Shown: positions 36,503-47,452, counted from the first letter of the stretch. The stretch is DNA of 64,000 nucleotides from Bos javanicus (GCF_032452875.1 NC_083869.1:77804501-77868500); one strand, 5' to 3'. Program-made: numbers and translations. The notes: generated by a model from the letters alone, not told the origin.

Positions 36503-37180
36503 ATCCAGCTGTACCCTTGGCCTCGGCCCCGTGATGGTTATCTGTCACAGGCAGGCTGGCTGGAGTGGGCCAATTCAGTCCTGTTGAACAATCGTGAGGG
36601 AAGGCTTGGTGCTTGACCTGGAGGCTCTTGGGTACCAAGGGCAAAGTGCTGCCCAATGTACCAATTGAAGACATTTGTACCAATCTGTTTTAGGAGGCTT
36701 CTCATGGTTCAGACACTCTTTGGCCCACTGCTTCACCTGTCTACAAATTAAGCATTTCCCTCATGCTTCCTCCTTTAAAGACTCAGGGTTTTTCATAGGG
36801 CTTCCCTGGAGGGTGGCCAGCAACTGGGCATGCCTTGTCTCTTTCCTTTTCTCCCTTTCTTGGGCCTTGGCCTCCCTCTCCTGTGCTCTATTATAAAAGG
36901 TATTGGTAGTGGTCTGGACCATCTCATCTAAAGAGGCAGCAGGGCCTTGCTGCTGTATTTGTTGTATCTTTATCCAGATACAGGGGGGACAGGAATTTGT
37001 CCTTTAAAATTACCTGTCCCTCGTCAGAGTCCAAGTCCAGATTGGTAAACTTTCAGAGGGCCTCTTTTAGCCTTTCCAGAAAGGCAATATGGTTCTCATT
37101 GGGCTCCTGAGTTATTGCTGAAATTCGTCACAGTCCCACAAGTAATAGGCTTCCTTCTATTTCCATTGGTGGACTTCCTT
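36503..37180 (-). pseudogene. ERV gag remnant: capsid C-end and nucleocapsid
   Basis: On the - strand, the region around 37030-37110 reads as the capsid major homology region ('FLERLKEAL.KFTNLD'), 36900-36960 as the capsid end ('DEMVQTTTN'-like), then a highly charged linker 'AQEREAKAQEREKRKETR', then one zinc knuckle CLICRQVKQWAKEC in which the zinc-binding His is Gln. A stop precedes the knuckle. Frames shift several times. Confidence 0.7.
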
Positions 37181-37189
37181 ATGGGTGAA

Positions 37190-37560
37190 TCTTTCTGAAG
37201 TTTATCCTACCCAGTACTGTTGCAACCTGAGAGCCAGGTGTCCCCAGGTCAGGGTACAGATCCCCAGGCAACGTGAGGCATGACAGCCTCCTGGAGATCA
37301 AATCCCTGGGCAGGTTGGCCTTCTGAGAATTGGGTCCCTGAGCAGGTTGAGGCATGTTGACCTCCTGGGACCCCTGGACTGGCAGATCCCTGAGCATGTT
37401 GAAGTGTGACAGTTACCCAGGGACCAGATCCCTAGTCAGGTCGACTTCCTGTGATCCCAGGCTGATAGATCCCCAAGCAGGCTGAGGTATGACAACCTCT
37501 CGGGGACCAGATCCTTAGTCAGGTTGAGGCAGGTCGACCTTCTGGGACCCCCTGGGCTGG
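37190..37560 (+). repeat. Degenerate ~42-bp tandem repeat in the ERV gag region
   Basis: The anchor gatccc(n)ag(c/t)caggt recurs at about 37259, 37301, 37333, 37385, 37428, 37468 and 37509, with spacings near 42 bp (one 32, one 52). Each unit also has a 'gaggcatgacagcctcc'-like half. The period is a multiple of three, and the - strand frame 37179-37397 reads through several units. It sits just ahead of the capsid segment, where gammaretroviral Gag has its variable proline-rich region. Confidence 0.8.
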
Positions 37561-37575
37561 AGTTGAGCACCCCCA

Positions 37576-37907
37576 AGGAGATCCAACCAGTCCATTCTAA
37601 AGGAGATCAGTCCTAGGTATTCTTTGGAAGGAATGATGCTGAAGCTGAAACTCCAATACTTTGGCCACCTCATGTGAAGAGTTGACTCATTAGAAAAGAC
37701 TCTGATGCTGGGAGGGATTGGGGGCAGGAGGAGAAGGGGATGACAGAGGATGAGACGGCTGGATGACATCACTGACTCTATTGACGTGAGTTTGAGTGAA
37801 CTCTGGGAGTTGGTGATGGGCAGGGAGGCCTGGTGTGCTGCAGTTCATGGGGTTGCAAAGAGTCGGACATGACTGAGCGACTGAAATGAACTGAACTGAA
37901 CTGAATT
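37576..37907 (+). mobile_element. BovB LINE, 3'-terminal fragment in the ERV
   Basis: Sense BovB from 'ggagatccaaccagtccattc' to the (tgaac)n tail 'gaactgaactgaactga'. 5'-truncated. Confidence 0.9.
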
Positions 37908-38844
37908 CTAACCTATTGCCAGTTTGTTCACCGCAGATGGGAATAGATATCATGATGTAAACCTATCCAAGCCTGTGCCCTGACACTGGGAACCTGGTGA
38001 AACAGCCATAAGCCTTAATTTCTTATTGCTCTAGAGAATGTAAGTCAATAATTTCCTCCCCTAGTCCTCCATAAGAGCAGCTTAGGGTGTTTCCAATGGT
38101 AAACATTTCATTGTCATAGACCCACTTTAGGTGATAACAGAAGTAATGACAAAGGAGTGGGTTATCTGGTCCTGTTATTAAGAGTATTTTAATAACAGGC
38201 AGGGTGGAGCGATGTTGCCTACAAGGAGGCAGGATCCTGGTTGTAGGAGTTAGTAAGTGGCTTAAGAACAAATTAATAAAAGGCAATAGACCAGATGTTC
38301 CATAAAAGTGGAGTGGAGATTTGATCCGGGGGTATGTTTGTAACTTTAGGAGAAGGATGGTAAGAGTTTGGGCCCAAAGAGCCTATAGGGCTAACTCCCA
38401 AAGTGGCAAACACTATACATGGAAGCCCAATTGCCCTAGAAAGGATGTCAACAGATGGACTTCTAGCAGGCATTGTGTACCTGTCACCCACCATAGCAGG
38501 ATCACTGAGAGATGCTGTTGTTGCACATATTGTTGGAAACACAGAAGATGAAGGCCTGAATATCTAGAGGGATTGGATATTATACAGTATTTCCCTCCCA
38601 AGGGCCATCTATATTCTGGTTGTCCCCCAAGAAGATTGTAGAGGCAACATTGTGGATCCGAATGGGGCTCAGTAAAAGAGCATGAAAGAGGGGGGAAGAG
38701 GACGGGGAAAAACTTTTGAAAGAATGACATAGCACAAGGGCATATAAAATCAAATGGGTCCAAGATGACAAGCAAATTCAACTAAACTTTGATACCCAAT
38801 CTGTAGGCTAAATGAAACACTCAGAGGTGGCAGGACTGTTCCAT
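37908..38844 (-). other. Unassigned segment, possibly ERV leader/gag 5' part
   Basis: Holds several - strand frames of 60-120 codons (38023-38286, 38273-38542, 38413-38781, 38580-38771) that I cannot assign to any protein. By position on the - strand it would lie between LTR and gag repeats if the composite is one provirus. No primer-binding site or matrix motif could be read. Confidence 0.3.
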
Positions 38845-39398
38845 CAGTTCAGTTAAGTTCAGTCACTCAGTTGTGTCCGACTCTTTGTGACCCCATGAAT
38901 CACAGCATGCCAGGGCTCCATGTCCATCACCAACTCCTGGAGTTCACTCAGACTCATGTCCATTGAGTCAGTGATGCCATCCAGCCATCTCATCCTCTGT
39001 CATCCCCGTCTCCTCCTGCCCCCAATCCCTCCCAGCATCAGAGTCTTTTCCAATGAGTCAACTCTTCCCATGAGGTGGCCAAAGTACTGGAGTTTCAGCT
39101 TCAGCATCATTTCTTCCAAAGAAATCCCAGGGCTGATCTCCTTCAGAATGGACTGGTTGGATCTCCTTGCAGTCCAAGGGACTCTCAAGAGTCTTCTCCA
39201 ACACCACAGTTCAAAAGCATCAGTTCTTTGGCGCTTAGCTTTCTTCACAGTCCAACTCTCATATCCATACAAGACCACTGGAAAAACCATAGCCTTGACT
39301 AGACACACCTTTGTTGGCAAAGTAATTTCTCTGCATTTGAATATGCTATCTACGTTGTCCATAGCTTTTCTTCCAAGGAGCAAGTGTCTATTAATTTC

Positions 39399-41126
39399 AT
39401 GGCTGCAGTCACCATCTGCAGTGATTTTGGAACCGCCGCGGAGCCAGCGGCCGACACCCCCAGGCCCGGCCCGGACGGCAGATACTCCCTTCGGAGAGGT
39501 AGCTCCTTCACATTTTTAACACCTGGCCCCCATTGGGATTTCACTTTGAAAAGAAAACGAAGAGAGAAAGATGATGATGTTGTAAGCCTTAGCAGCCTTG
39601 ATCTGAAGGAGCCAAGCAATAAAAGAGTACGACCTCTAGCTCGGGTCACATCCTTGGCAAATCTAATCTCTCCTGTAAGAAATGGAGCCGTCAGGCGCTT
39701 TGGTCAAACAATACAGTCATTTACCCTTCGTGGTGACAGCAGATCCCCAGCTTCAGCCCAAAAGTTTTCCAGCAGGTCGACAGTCCCAGTGCCTGCCAAG
39801 AGGAGAAGCAGCGCCCTGTGGTCAGAGACGTTAGACGGTAGCATGAAGCAGTCTCTAACCTCCAGGGAGATCAGACGTCAAGAGGCAATCTATGAAATGT
39901 CCCGAGGGGAACAGGACTTAATTGAGGACCTAAAACTTGCAAGAAAGGTCTACCACGACCCCATGTTAAAGCTGTCTATTATGTCAGAAGAGGAGCTCAC
40001 ACATATATTTGGTGATTTGGATGCTTACATACCTCTGCATGAAGATTTGTTGGAGAGAATAGGAGAAGCCACCAAGCCTGGCGGGACAGTGGAGCACGTT
40101 GGCCAGATTCTCGTGAACTGGTTGCCGGGCTTGAATGCCTACAAAGGCTACTGCAGTAACCAGCTGGCAGCCAAGGCTCTTCTGGATCAGAAGAAACAGG
40201 ACCCAAGAGTCCAGGACTTCCTCCAGCGGTGTCTGGAGTCTCCCTTCAGCCGAAAACTGGATCTCTGGAGCTTCCTCGATATTCCTCGAAGCCGCCTTGT
40301 CAAATACCCTTTACTGTTGAAAGAGATTCTTAGACATACTCCCAAAGACCACCCGGATGTTCAGCTCCTGGAGGAGGCTATACTAATAATACAAGGAGTT
40401 CTCTCTGATATCAACGTGAAGAAAGGTGAATCAGAATGCCAATATTACATTGACAAGCTGGAGTATCTGGAGGAAAAGCAGAAGGACCCTAGAATTGAAT
40501 CAAGCAAAGTGTTGCTCTGCCATGGGGAACTGAAAAATAAAAATGGACACAAACTGCACATTTTCCTGTTTCAAGACATCTTGGTGTTGACTCGACCTGT
40601 TACTCGAAACGAGCGTCACTCCTACCAGGTTTACCGGCAGCCCATCCCCGTCCAGGAGCTGGTCTTGGAAGACCTGCAGGATGGAGACGTGAGGATGGGA
40701 GGGTCCTTCCGAGGGGCTTTTGGCAACTCAGATAAAGCTAAAAACATTTTCCGAGTTCGCTTCCAAGACCCCTGTCTGGGCCAGTCCCACACTCTCCAAG
40801 CCAACGACGTGTTCCACAAGCAGCAGTGGTTCAGCTGCATCCGCAGTGCCATCGCCCCTTTCCAGCAGGCCACCGGCCCCTCGGAGCTCCACCAGGAGTG
40901 CAGGGAGAACCCCACCACCACCAGCAACGCCAGGGCCCAGAGACAGGCATCCACGGTCTCTAGCATGACTCAGGGCAAAGCTGATGGAGACGCTGCTGAG
41001 TGTGGCGCCCCGGTGCACACAGCAGACCACACGACGGGCATGAAAGCACCCCGAGCCCAGACCAGCCTCCGCAAAGCCAGGGACAGAGCCCAGGTCGGCG
41101 GCAAGCGGAAGGAGACCCCGGTATAA
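39399..41126 (+). CDS. NET1: NET1 retrogene-like ORF: RhoA guanine-nucleotide exchange factor copy
   Basis: NET1 (ARHGEF8) activates RhoA by GDP/GTP exchange and shuttles between nucleus and cytosol. This intronless frame is open for 575 codons. Residues 1-11 (MAAVTICSDFG) come from antisense BovB; from residue 12 the protein is NET1-like. Seen in order: basic NLS-like KRKRREK (51-57), basic serine motif KRRSS (134-138), DH domain (about 160-340, with 'PRSRLVKYPLLLKEIL' in its last helix), PH domain (about 370-490), and C-terminal ETPV, a class I PDZ-binding tail. The parental first exon start and first basic NLS are missing. The first ATG in frame is 39399; a frame opening at 39384 would use GTG. 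Its -3 base is T and +4 is G, a mediocre Kozak context. No stop or frameshift. Expression is unknown; it may be an open processed pseudogene. Confidence 0.85.
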   Translation: MAAVTICSDFGTAAEPAADTPRPGPDGRYSLRRGSSFTFLTPGPHWDFTLKRKRREKDDDVVSLSSLDLKEPSNKRVRPLARVTSLANLISPVRNGAVRRFGQTIQSFTLRGDSRSPASAQKFSSRSTVPVPAKRRSSALWSETLDGSMKQSLTSREIRRQEAIYEMSRGEQDLIEDLKLARKVYHDPMLKLSIMSEEELTHIFGDLDAYIPLHEDLLERIGEATKPGGTVEHVGQILVNWLPGLNAYKGYCSNQLAAKALLDQKKQDPRVQDFLQRCLESPFSRKLDLWSFLDIPRSRLVKYPLLLKEILRHTPKDHPDVQLLEEAILIIQGVLSDINVKKGESECQYYIDKLEYLEEKQKDPRIESSKVLLCHGELKNKNGHKLHIFLFQDILVLTRPVTRNERHSYQVYRQPIPVQELVLEDLQDGDVRMGGSFRGAFGNSDKAKNIFRVRFQDPCLGQSHTLQANDVFHKQQWFSCIRSAIAPFQQATGPSELHQECRENPTTTSNARAQRQASTVSSMTQGKADGDAAECGAPVHTADHTTGMKAPRAQTSLRKARDRAQVGGKRKETPV

Positions 41127-42555
41127 AGGAAGCTCTGGGCAACAGCTGCAAGAGACTTTATTTATGACGTTGTACAGTTTTTCTTTCTGTCCTGTGAGCA
41201 CGGCAGCATTACTCAGTACCCGTCTCATGTCTTCTGTGTGTTTGGTTGGTTTTGGTTGTTGTTCTTTTATTTTTTTTAATGGCAGCTAAAGATACATATA
41301 CAGATTACTGTTAAACTGCAATTTGTTTGTTTTTTTCTTCTCAGATCATTTAGAACATGCAAACCTGGTATTTTTAATCAAATGAAATACTTAACAGGTA
41401 TTTTCATTCTGCACTCATCATGACTTTTTAATACCAATTGTGATATTTACAGTATTTGCCAAAACTTAAAATTTTACAAATACCAGGATTTTACCAGTGT
41501 TTCTTTGATGAACTTTGCATGCAAAATTTGAAATTGTAACATTGGCATCTAAGATCTACTTGGAATATTTGTAATATTTCAAAATTTACATTGAAACATA
41601 AGTTCTTGGAAAACAAACCAAACTTAATCGGTTTTCCATTTTGCCAACTGGAATGCTTTTTATTAGTTTGTTTTTCACTCTACATTCCTCATTTTTCATT
41701 GATTTAATCTGCCGATTATTTAATTTTTTTTTATTGTAAAGTAGTTTTTAGTCTTTCCTTTTTTTACTTTGATCCCTTTTCAAATTGGCACGTCTTTAAA
41801 GTATTTTTCTCCCTTGATTAAAAATGTGTGTATATATGTATGTTTTTAAATCATATTAACTTTACCAAGTGAAATCAAGCCATACTGTTTTTGAGCCAAT
41901 TAAGAAAATTGCGATTTTTAAAGTGTAGTGTTTCAGGGTGGTGGACACACATGAAATGACTCAGTGTGTTCTGAACTACTGAAAGAAAACCATCTTAAGG
42001 ATTTCATGGAAAGTTAATATTCTCTGAAAAGCAAGAGGGAAGGCAATTGACTGGTAATAAGTATTTTTAAAAAAAACAGAGGGAAAAAGAGTGTAGTTTT
42101 GTCTTAAAGTAAAAATGTCTGATTGTGTCAGACATTTCTGAGAAGAGATAGTAAAAGCTGAAGTCGAGAGTATGTAGTAAGTCGTAGAAGGCTTGGGGGA
42201 TGTGAATGGTGTTTGCCTTGATTTACAGTACTTGCAAATAAGGGGTTTGAAAAGAAAAGGAAATGTGTTGAAAATTTGACCATATTAGATCCATTCTGGC
42301 AGATTTATTCGTAAGAGGGGAAAAGAGACTGGTGAGTGTTTTACTCTGAAAAGTTTCTGTTCAAATGTAATCATTGTCTTGGACGGGGGAGGACTGAAAA
42401 CCCATGTCGTGGAAGATTTGTCATGGTTACTGTTCCAGTAAACGTGGACTGTTATGTGAACTGTATCTGGCCAGTGGAAATGAAAACTGAAAAAGACTGT
42501 AAATAATTAATTCCAAATGATTTCTCTGTATAAATGAATTATACAATTAAAAAAA
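39432..42555 (+). pseudogene. NET1: Processed NET1 cDNA copy with 3' UTR and A-tract
   Basis: The copy begins inside the parental first coding exon (GC-rich 'accgccgcggagccagcgg'), has no introns, and continues through the stop at 41124-41126 into about 1.4 kb of A+T-rich 3' UTR ending 'acaattaaaaaaaaaa' near 42545-42556. An attaaa variant signal overlaps the tail; no canonical AATAAA lies close. It lies within a BovB copy that resumes at about 42590 after a second A-rich tract with (aaat)n. These features mark L1-type reverse transcription of a spliced mRNA. No target-site duplication could be found. Confidence 0.9.
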
Positions 42556-45500
42556 AAAGTCACACCCATAAAAAAATAAATAAATAAATAAAGTCAGCCA
42601 CTGTTTCCACTGTTTCCCCATCTATTTGCCTAGAAGTGATGGGACCAGATGCCATGATCTTCATTTTCTGAATGTTGAGTTTTAAGCCAATATTTTTACT
42701 CTCCTTTTTCACCTTCATCAAGAGGCTTTTTAGTTCCTCTTCACTTACTGCCATAAGGGTGGTGTCATCTGCATATCTGAGGTTATTGATATTTCTCCCG
42801 GCAATCTTGATTCCAGCTTGTGCTTCTTCCAGTCCAGCATTTCTCATAATGTATTCTGCATATAAGTTAAATAAGCAGGGTGACAATATACAGCCTTGAC
42901 ATACTCCTTTTCCTATTTGGAACCAGTCTGTTGTTCCATGTCCAGTTCTAACTGTTGCTTCCTGACCTGCATACAAATTTCTCAAGAGGCAGGTCAGGTG
43001 GTCTGGTATTCCCATCTCTTTCAGAATTTTGCACAGTTTATTGTGATCCACACAGTCAAAGGCTTTGGCATAGTCAATAAAGCAGAAACAGATGATTTTC
43101 TGGAGCTCTCTTGCTTTTGCGATGATTGAACAGATGTTGGCAACTTGGTCTCTGGTTCCTCTGCCTTTTCTAAAACCAGCTTGAACATTTGGAAGTTCAT
43201 GGTTCACATATTGCTGAAGCCTGGCTTGGAGAATTTTGAGCATTACTTTACTAGTGTGTGAGATGAGTGCAATTGTTTGGTAGTTTGAGCATTCTTTGGC
43301 ATTGCCTTTCTTTGGGATTGAAACGAAAATTGACCTTTTCCAGTCCTGTGGCCATGGCTGAGTGTTCCAAATTTGCTGGCATATTGAGTGCAGCACTTTC
43401 ACAGCATCATCTTTCAGGATTTGAAATAGCTCCACTGGAATTCCATCACCTCCATTAGCTTTGTTCCTAGTGATGCTTTCTAAGGCCCACGTAACTTCAC
43501 ATTTCAGGATATCTGGTTTTAGGTGAGTGATCACACCATCATGATTATCTAGGTCATGAAAATCTTTTTTATACAGTTCTTCTGTGTATTCTTGCCACCT
43601 CTTCTTAATATCTTCTGCTTCTGTTAGGTCCATACCATTTCTGTCCTTTATCGAGCCCATATTTGCATGAAATGTTCCCTTGGTATCTCTAATTTTCTTG
43701 AAGATATCTCTAGTCTTTCCCATTCTGTTGTTTCCTCTATTTCTTTGCATTGACCGCTGAGGAAGGCTTTCTTATCTCTTCTTGCTATTCTTTGGAACTC
43801 TGCATTCAGATGTTTATATCCTTCTTTTTCTCCTTTGCTTTTCGCTTCTCTTCTTTTCACAGCTATTTGTAAGGCCTCCCCAGACAGCCATTTTGCTTTT
43901 TTGTATTTCTTTTCCATGGGGATGGTCTTGATCCCTGTCTCCTGTACAATGTCACGAACCTCAGTCCATAGTTCATCAGGCACTCTATCTATCAGATCTA
44001 GGCCCTTAAATCTATTTCTCACTTCCACTGTATAATCATAAGGGATTGATTTACGTCATACCTGAATGGTCTAGTAGTTTTCCCTACTTTCTTCAATTTA
44101 AGGCTGAATTTGTTAATAAGGAGTTCATGATCTGAGCCACAGTCAGCTCCCGGTCTTGTTTTTGTTGACTGTATAGAGCTTCTCTATCTTTGGCTGCAAA
44201 GAACATAATCAATCTGATTTCCGTGTTGACAAACTGGTGATGTCCATGTGTAGAGTCTTCTCTTGTGTTGTTGGAAGAGGGTGTGTGCTATGACCATGCA
44301 TTTTCTTGGCGAAACTCTATTGTTCTTTGCCCTGCTTCATTCCGTATTCCAAGGCCAAATTTGCCTGTTATTCCAGGTGTTTCTTGACTTCCTACTTTTG
44401 CATTCTAGTCCCCTATAATGAAAAGGACATCTTTTTTGGGTGTTAGTTCTAAAAGGTCTTGTAGGTCTTCATAGAACCGTTCAACTTCACCTTCTTCAGC
44501 ATTACTGGTTGGGGCATAGACTTGGATTACTGTGATATTGAATGGTTTGCTTTGGAAACGAACAGAGATCATTCTGTCGTTTTTGAGATTGCATCCAAGT
44601 ACTGCATTACGTACTTTTTTGTTGACCATGATGGCTACTCCATTTCTTCTGAGGGATTCCTGTCTGCAGTAGTAGATATAATGGTCATCTGAGTTAAATT
44701 CACCCATTCCAGTCCATTTCAGTTCTCTGATTCCTAGAATGTCGACATTCACTCTTGCCATCTCTTGTTTGACCACTTCCAATTTGCCTTGATTCATGGA
44801 CCTGACATTGCAGGTTCCTATGCAATATTGCTCTTTACAGCATCAGACCTTGCTTCTATCACCAGTCACATCCACAGCTGGGTATTGTTTTTGCTTTGGC
44901 TCCATCCATTCATTCTTTCTGGAGTTATTTCTCCACTGATCTCCAGTAGTTATTTCTCCACTGATCTCCAGTAGCATATTGGGCACCTACTGACCTGGGG
45001 AGTTCCTCTTTCAGTATCCTATCATTTTGCCTTTTCATACTGTTCATACTGTTCACAGAAGTGGTTTGCCATTCCCTTCTCCAGTGGACCACATTCTGTC
45101 AGATCTCTCCACCATGACCTGCCCGTCTTGGGTTGCCCCACGGGCATGGCTTAGTTTCATTGAGTTAGACAAGGCTGTGGTCCTAGTGTGATTAGATTGA
45201 CTAGTTTCCTGTGAGTATGTTTTCAGTGTGTCTGCCCTCTGATGCCCTCTTGCAACACCCACCGTCTTACTTGGTTTCTCTTACCATGTGCGTGGGGTAT
45301 CTCTTCAGGACTGCTCCAGCAAAGTGCAGCTGCTGCTCCTTACCTTGGATGAGGGGTATCTCCTCACCGCTGCCCTTCATAACCTTTAACATGGGATAGC
45401 TCCTCTAGGCCCTCCTGCACCCGCGCAGCCACTGCTCCTTGAATGTGGGGTTGGTCCTCCCGGCCGCAGCCCCTGGCCTTGGGTGTGGGTTAGCTCCTCT

Positions 45501-45597
45501 CAGCCATTCCTGGATGTCACAGCCTGGCACTCTTGGCCACTGCCCGTGACCTTGGACGTGGGGTAACTCCTCTTGGCTGCTGCCCTTAAAAGACAGA

Positions 45598-46212
45598 GGA
45601 GTGGGTGGTTCCCCAATGGTTGGGATGATCCTCCCTCTTATTAGCATATGAATTCACCCAAAACCTAGCCACACCACATTCCAAGGCTGCTGCAATTACC
45701 CTCTGTGATGGCCCACACCCTGAGGAGTGTGTTTCTCTCTGAATCTGAACAAATCCACCTCTTACCTATCGCTGTGTCTCTCACTGAATTTTTACAATGA
45801 GACATCAGAGCCTGAGCTTCATTAGATCCTGAAGCCAGGTACCATGGGTTTTGGCTGAGCTCAAGTCCTGGGAGAGAGAAGCTGAAGGACAGGAGAAAAA
45901 AGCAGTGGGGAAAACATGCTGAGGAATCCCTACATAACCTGCCAGAAAATCTGCTAAATACCTGACCCGTGCTCACAGTTTTCACTGGCTTGATCCTTGG
46001 CACAAAGAACATTAGGGACAGAAAACCCCCACTGGCTTGGGTAACAGCTACTTGGCCCGAGCAGATAGTGGAGCCTTTAGGACACAATGAGGAAGAACCC
46101 CTGCCAGAGCCCCTCAATTGCACCCACTGCTGCTCACCTGTTCCAAGAGGTTTGAGGAAAAAAGAAATTAGAGATTGTAAAGGAATTAAGATTTTGTTAG
46201 GCATATGTCCTT
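45598..46212 (-). mobile_element. LTR-like ERV segment, antisense
   Basis: Between two BovB copies. On the - strand it contains 'gtgtggctaggttttgggtg' and 'aattcatatgctaataag', phrases I associate with a bovine class I ERV LTR. The 179-codon - strand frame 45665-46204 looks incidental. Family and exact edges are uncertain. Confidence 0.4.
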
Positions 46213-47227
46213 ACCAGACCACCTGACCTGCCTCTTGAGAAATCTGTATGCAGGTCAGGAAGCAACAGTTAGAACTGGACATGGAACAACAGACTGGTTC
46301 CAAATAGGAAAAGGAGTATGTCAAGGCTGTATATTGTCACCCTGCTTATTTAACTTATATGCAGAGTACATCATGAGAAATGCTGGGCTGGAAGAAGCAC
46401 AAGGTGGAACCAAGATTGCCGGGAGACATATCAATAACTTCAGATATGCAGATGACACCACCCTTATGGCAGAAATTGAAGAGGAACTAAAAAGCCTCTT
46501 GATGAAAGTGAAAGTGGAGAGTGAAAATGTTGGCTGAAAGCTCAACATTCAGAAAACAAAGATCATGGTATCAGGTCCCATCACGTCATGGGAAATAGAT
46601 GGGGAAACAGTGGAAACAGTGTCAGACTATATTTTTGGGGGGCTCCAAAATCACTGCAGATGGTGACTGCAGCCATGAAATTAAAAGACGCTTACTCCTT
46701 GGAAGAAAAGTTATGACCAACCTAGATAGCATATTCAAAAGCAGAGACATTACTTTGCCAACAAAGTTGTGTCTAGTCAAGGCTATGGTTTTTTCAGTGG
46801 TCATGTGTGGATATGAGAGTTGGACTGTGAAGAAGGCTGAGCACCGAAGAACTGATGCTTTTGAAGTGTGGTGTTGGAGAAGACTCTTGAAAGTCCCTTG
46901 GACCGCAAGGAGATCCAACCAGTCCATTCTGAAGGAGATCAGCCCTGGGATTTCTTTGGAAGGAGTGATGCTAAAGCTGAAACTCCAGTACTTTGACCAC
47001 CTCATGCGAAGAGTTGACTCATTGGAAAAGACTCTGATGCTGGGAGGGATTGGGGGCAGGAGGAGAAGGGGACGACAGAGGATGAGATGGCTGGATGGCA
47101 TCACTGACTCGATGGAAGTGAGTTGAGTGAACTCTGGGAGTTGGTGATGGACAGGGAGGCCTGGTGTGCTGCGATTCATGGGGTTGCAAAGAGTTGGATA
47201 CAACTGAGCGATCGAACTGAACTGACT
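46213..47227 (+). mobile_element. BovB LINE, 3' 1.0 kb, sense, with target-site duplication
   Basis: Sense BovB from 'accagaccacctgacctgcc' to 'gatcgaactgaactgact'. The YADD motif of RT lies at 46445-46456. A 14-bp target-site duplication with one mismatch, aggcatatgtcctt / aggcataagtcctt, flanks it at 46199-46212 and 47228-47241. One stop near 46537 and a frameshift split ORF2; the 175-codon second part is open. Confidence 0.93.
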
Positions 47228-47452
47228 AGGCATAAGTCCTTCCAGCTGTAGGAGCAAGGACCTCCTACCTTAACTGGAGGTCTTCTGGAATCTGAGACTG
47301 AGCCATGTGAGTTTTCTGCTGAGTTTGTTTTTCACTTCCCCAGTGCCAGCACACTGGGCTTCTTGTCACTTCCCCTGCGCTGAGTTTTCTTCATGTTCAG
47401 CTTCCATCATGGGAGCTTTTGCCAGGTTGGGCTTCTGGTGTCTTTGTAAGGA

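Larger units (their letters stand above)
38845..45590 (-). mobile_element. Near full-length BovB LINE, antisense, split by the NET1 retrocopy
   Basis: 3' part at 38845-39431 and the rest at about 42590-45590. Without the inserted ~3.16 kb it is about 3.6 kb, close to a complete BovB. On the - strand in order: a GC-rich 5' region with ~60-bp quasi-repeats ('gggtagctcctct' type, 45280-45590); the AP-endonuclease domain (44405-44797, 'ILGIRELKWTGMGEFNSDDH', 'NITVIQVYAPTS', 'DVLFIIGD'); a linker (43648-44028); and the RT (42560-43750, 'GFRKGRGTRDQVANI', 'FIDYAKAFDCVDH', 'RYADDTTLMA'). Frameshifts separate the parts, so it is inactive. Confidence 0.88.

Noticed and set aside
38023..38781. Retroviral envelope in the unassigned - strand frames
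   Set aside because: Hydrophobic start and cysteines are suggestive, but no surface/transmembrane cleavage motif or immunosuppressive-type region is readable, and position upstream of gag is wrong for env.
39384..39398. NET1-copy start at 39384 giving 580 aa
   Set aside because: The codon there is GTG. In a eukaryotic nuclear gene the first usable in-frame ATG is at 39399, giving 575 aa.
38920..39519. 199-codon + strand frame running into the NET1 copy
   Set aside because: It is BovB antisense sequence in a different frame from NET1, and stops soon after the junction.
40728..41228. 166-codon - strand frame over the NET1 copy
   Set aside because: Shadow of the GC-rich end of the NET1 reading frame; no independent features.
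45665..46204. 179-codon - strand frame as a gene
   Set aside because: Lies in LTR-like ERV sequence, starts without context and shows no domain; treated as incidental.
46622..47257. 211-codon - strand frame
   Set aside because: Antisense of the sense BovB copy bounded by its target-site duplication; not a gene.
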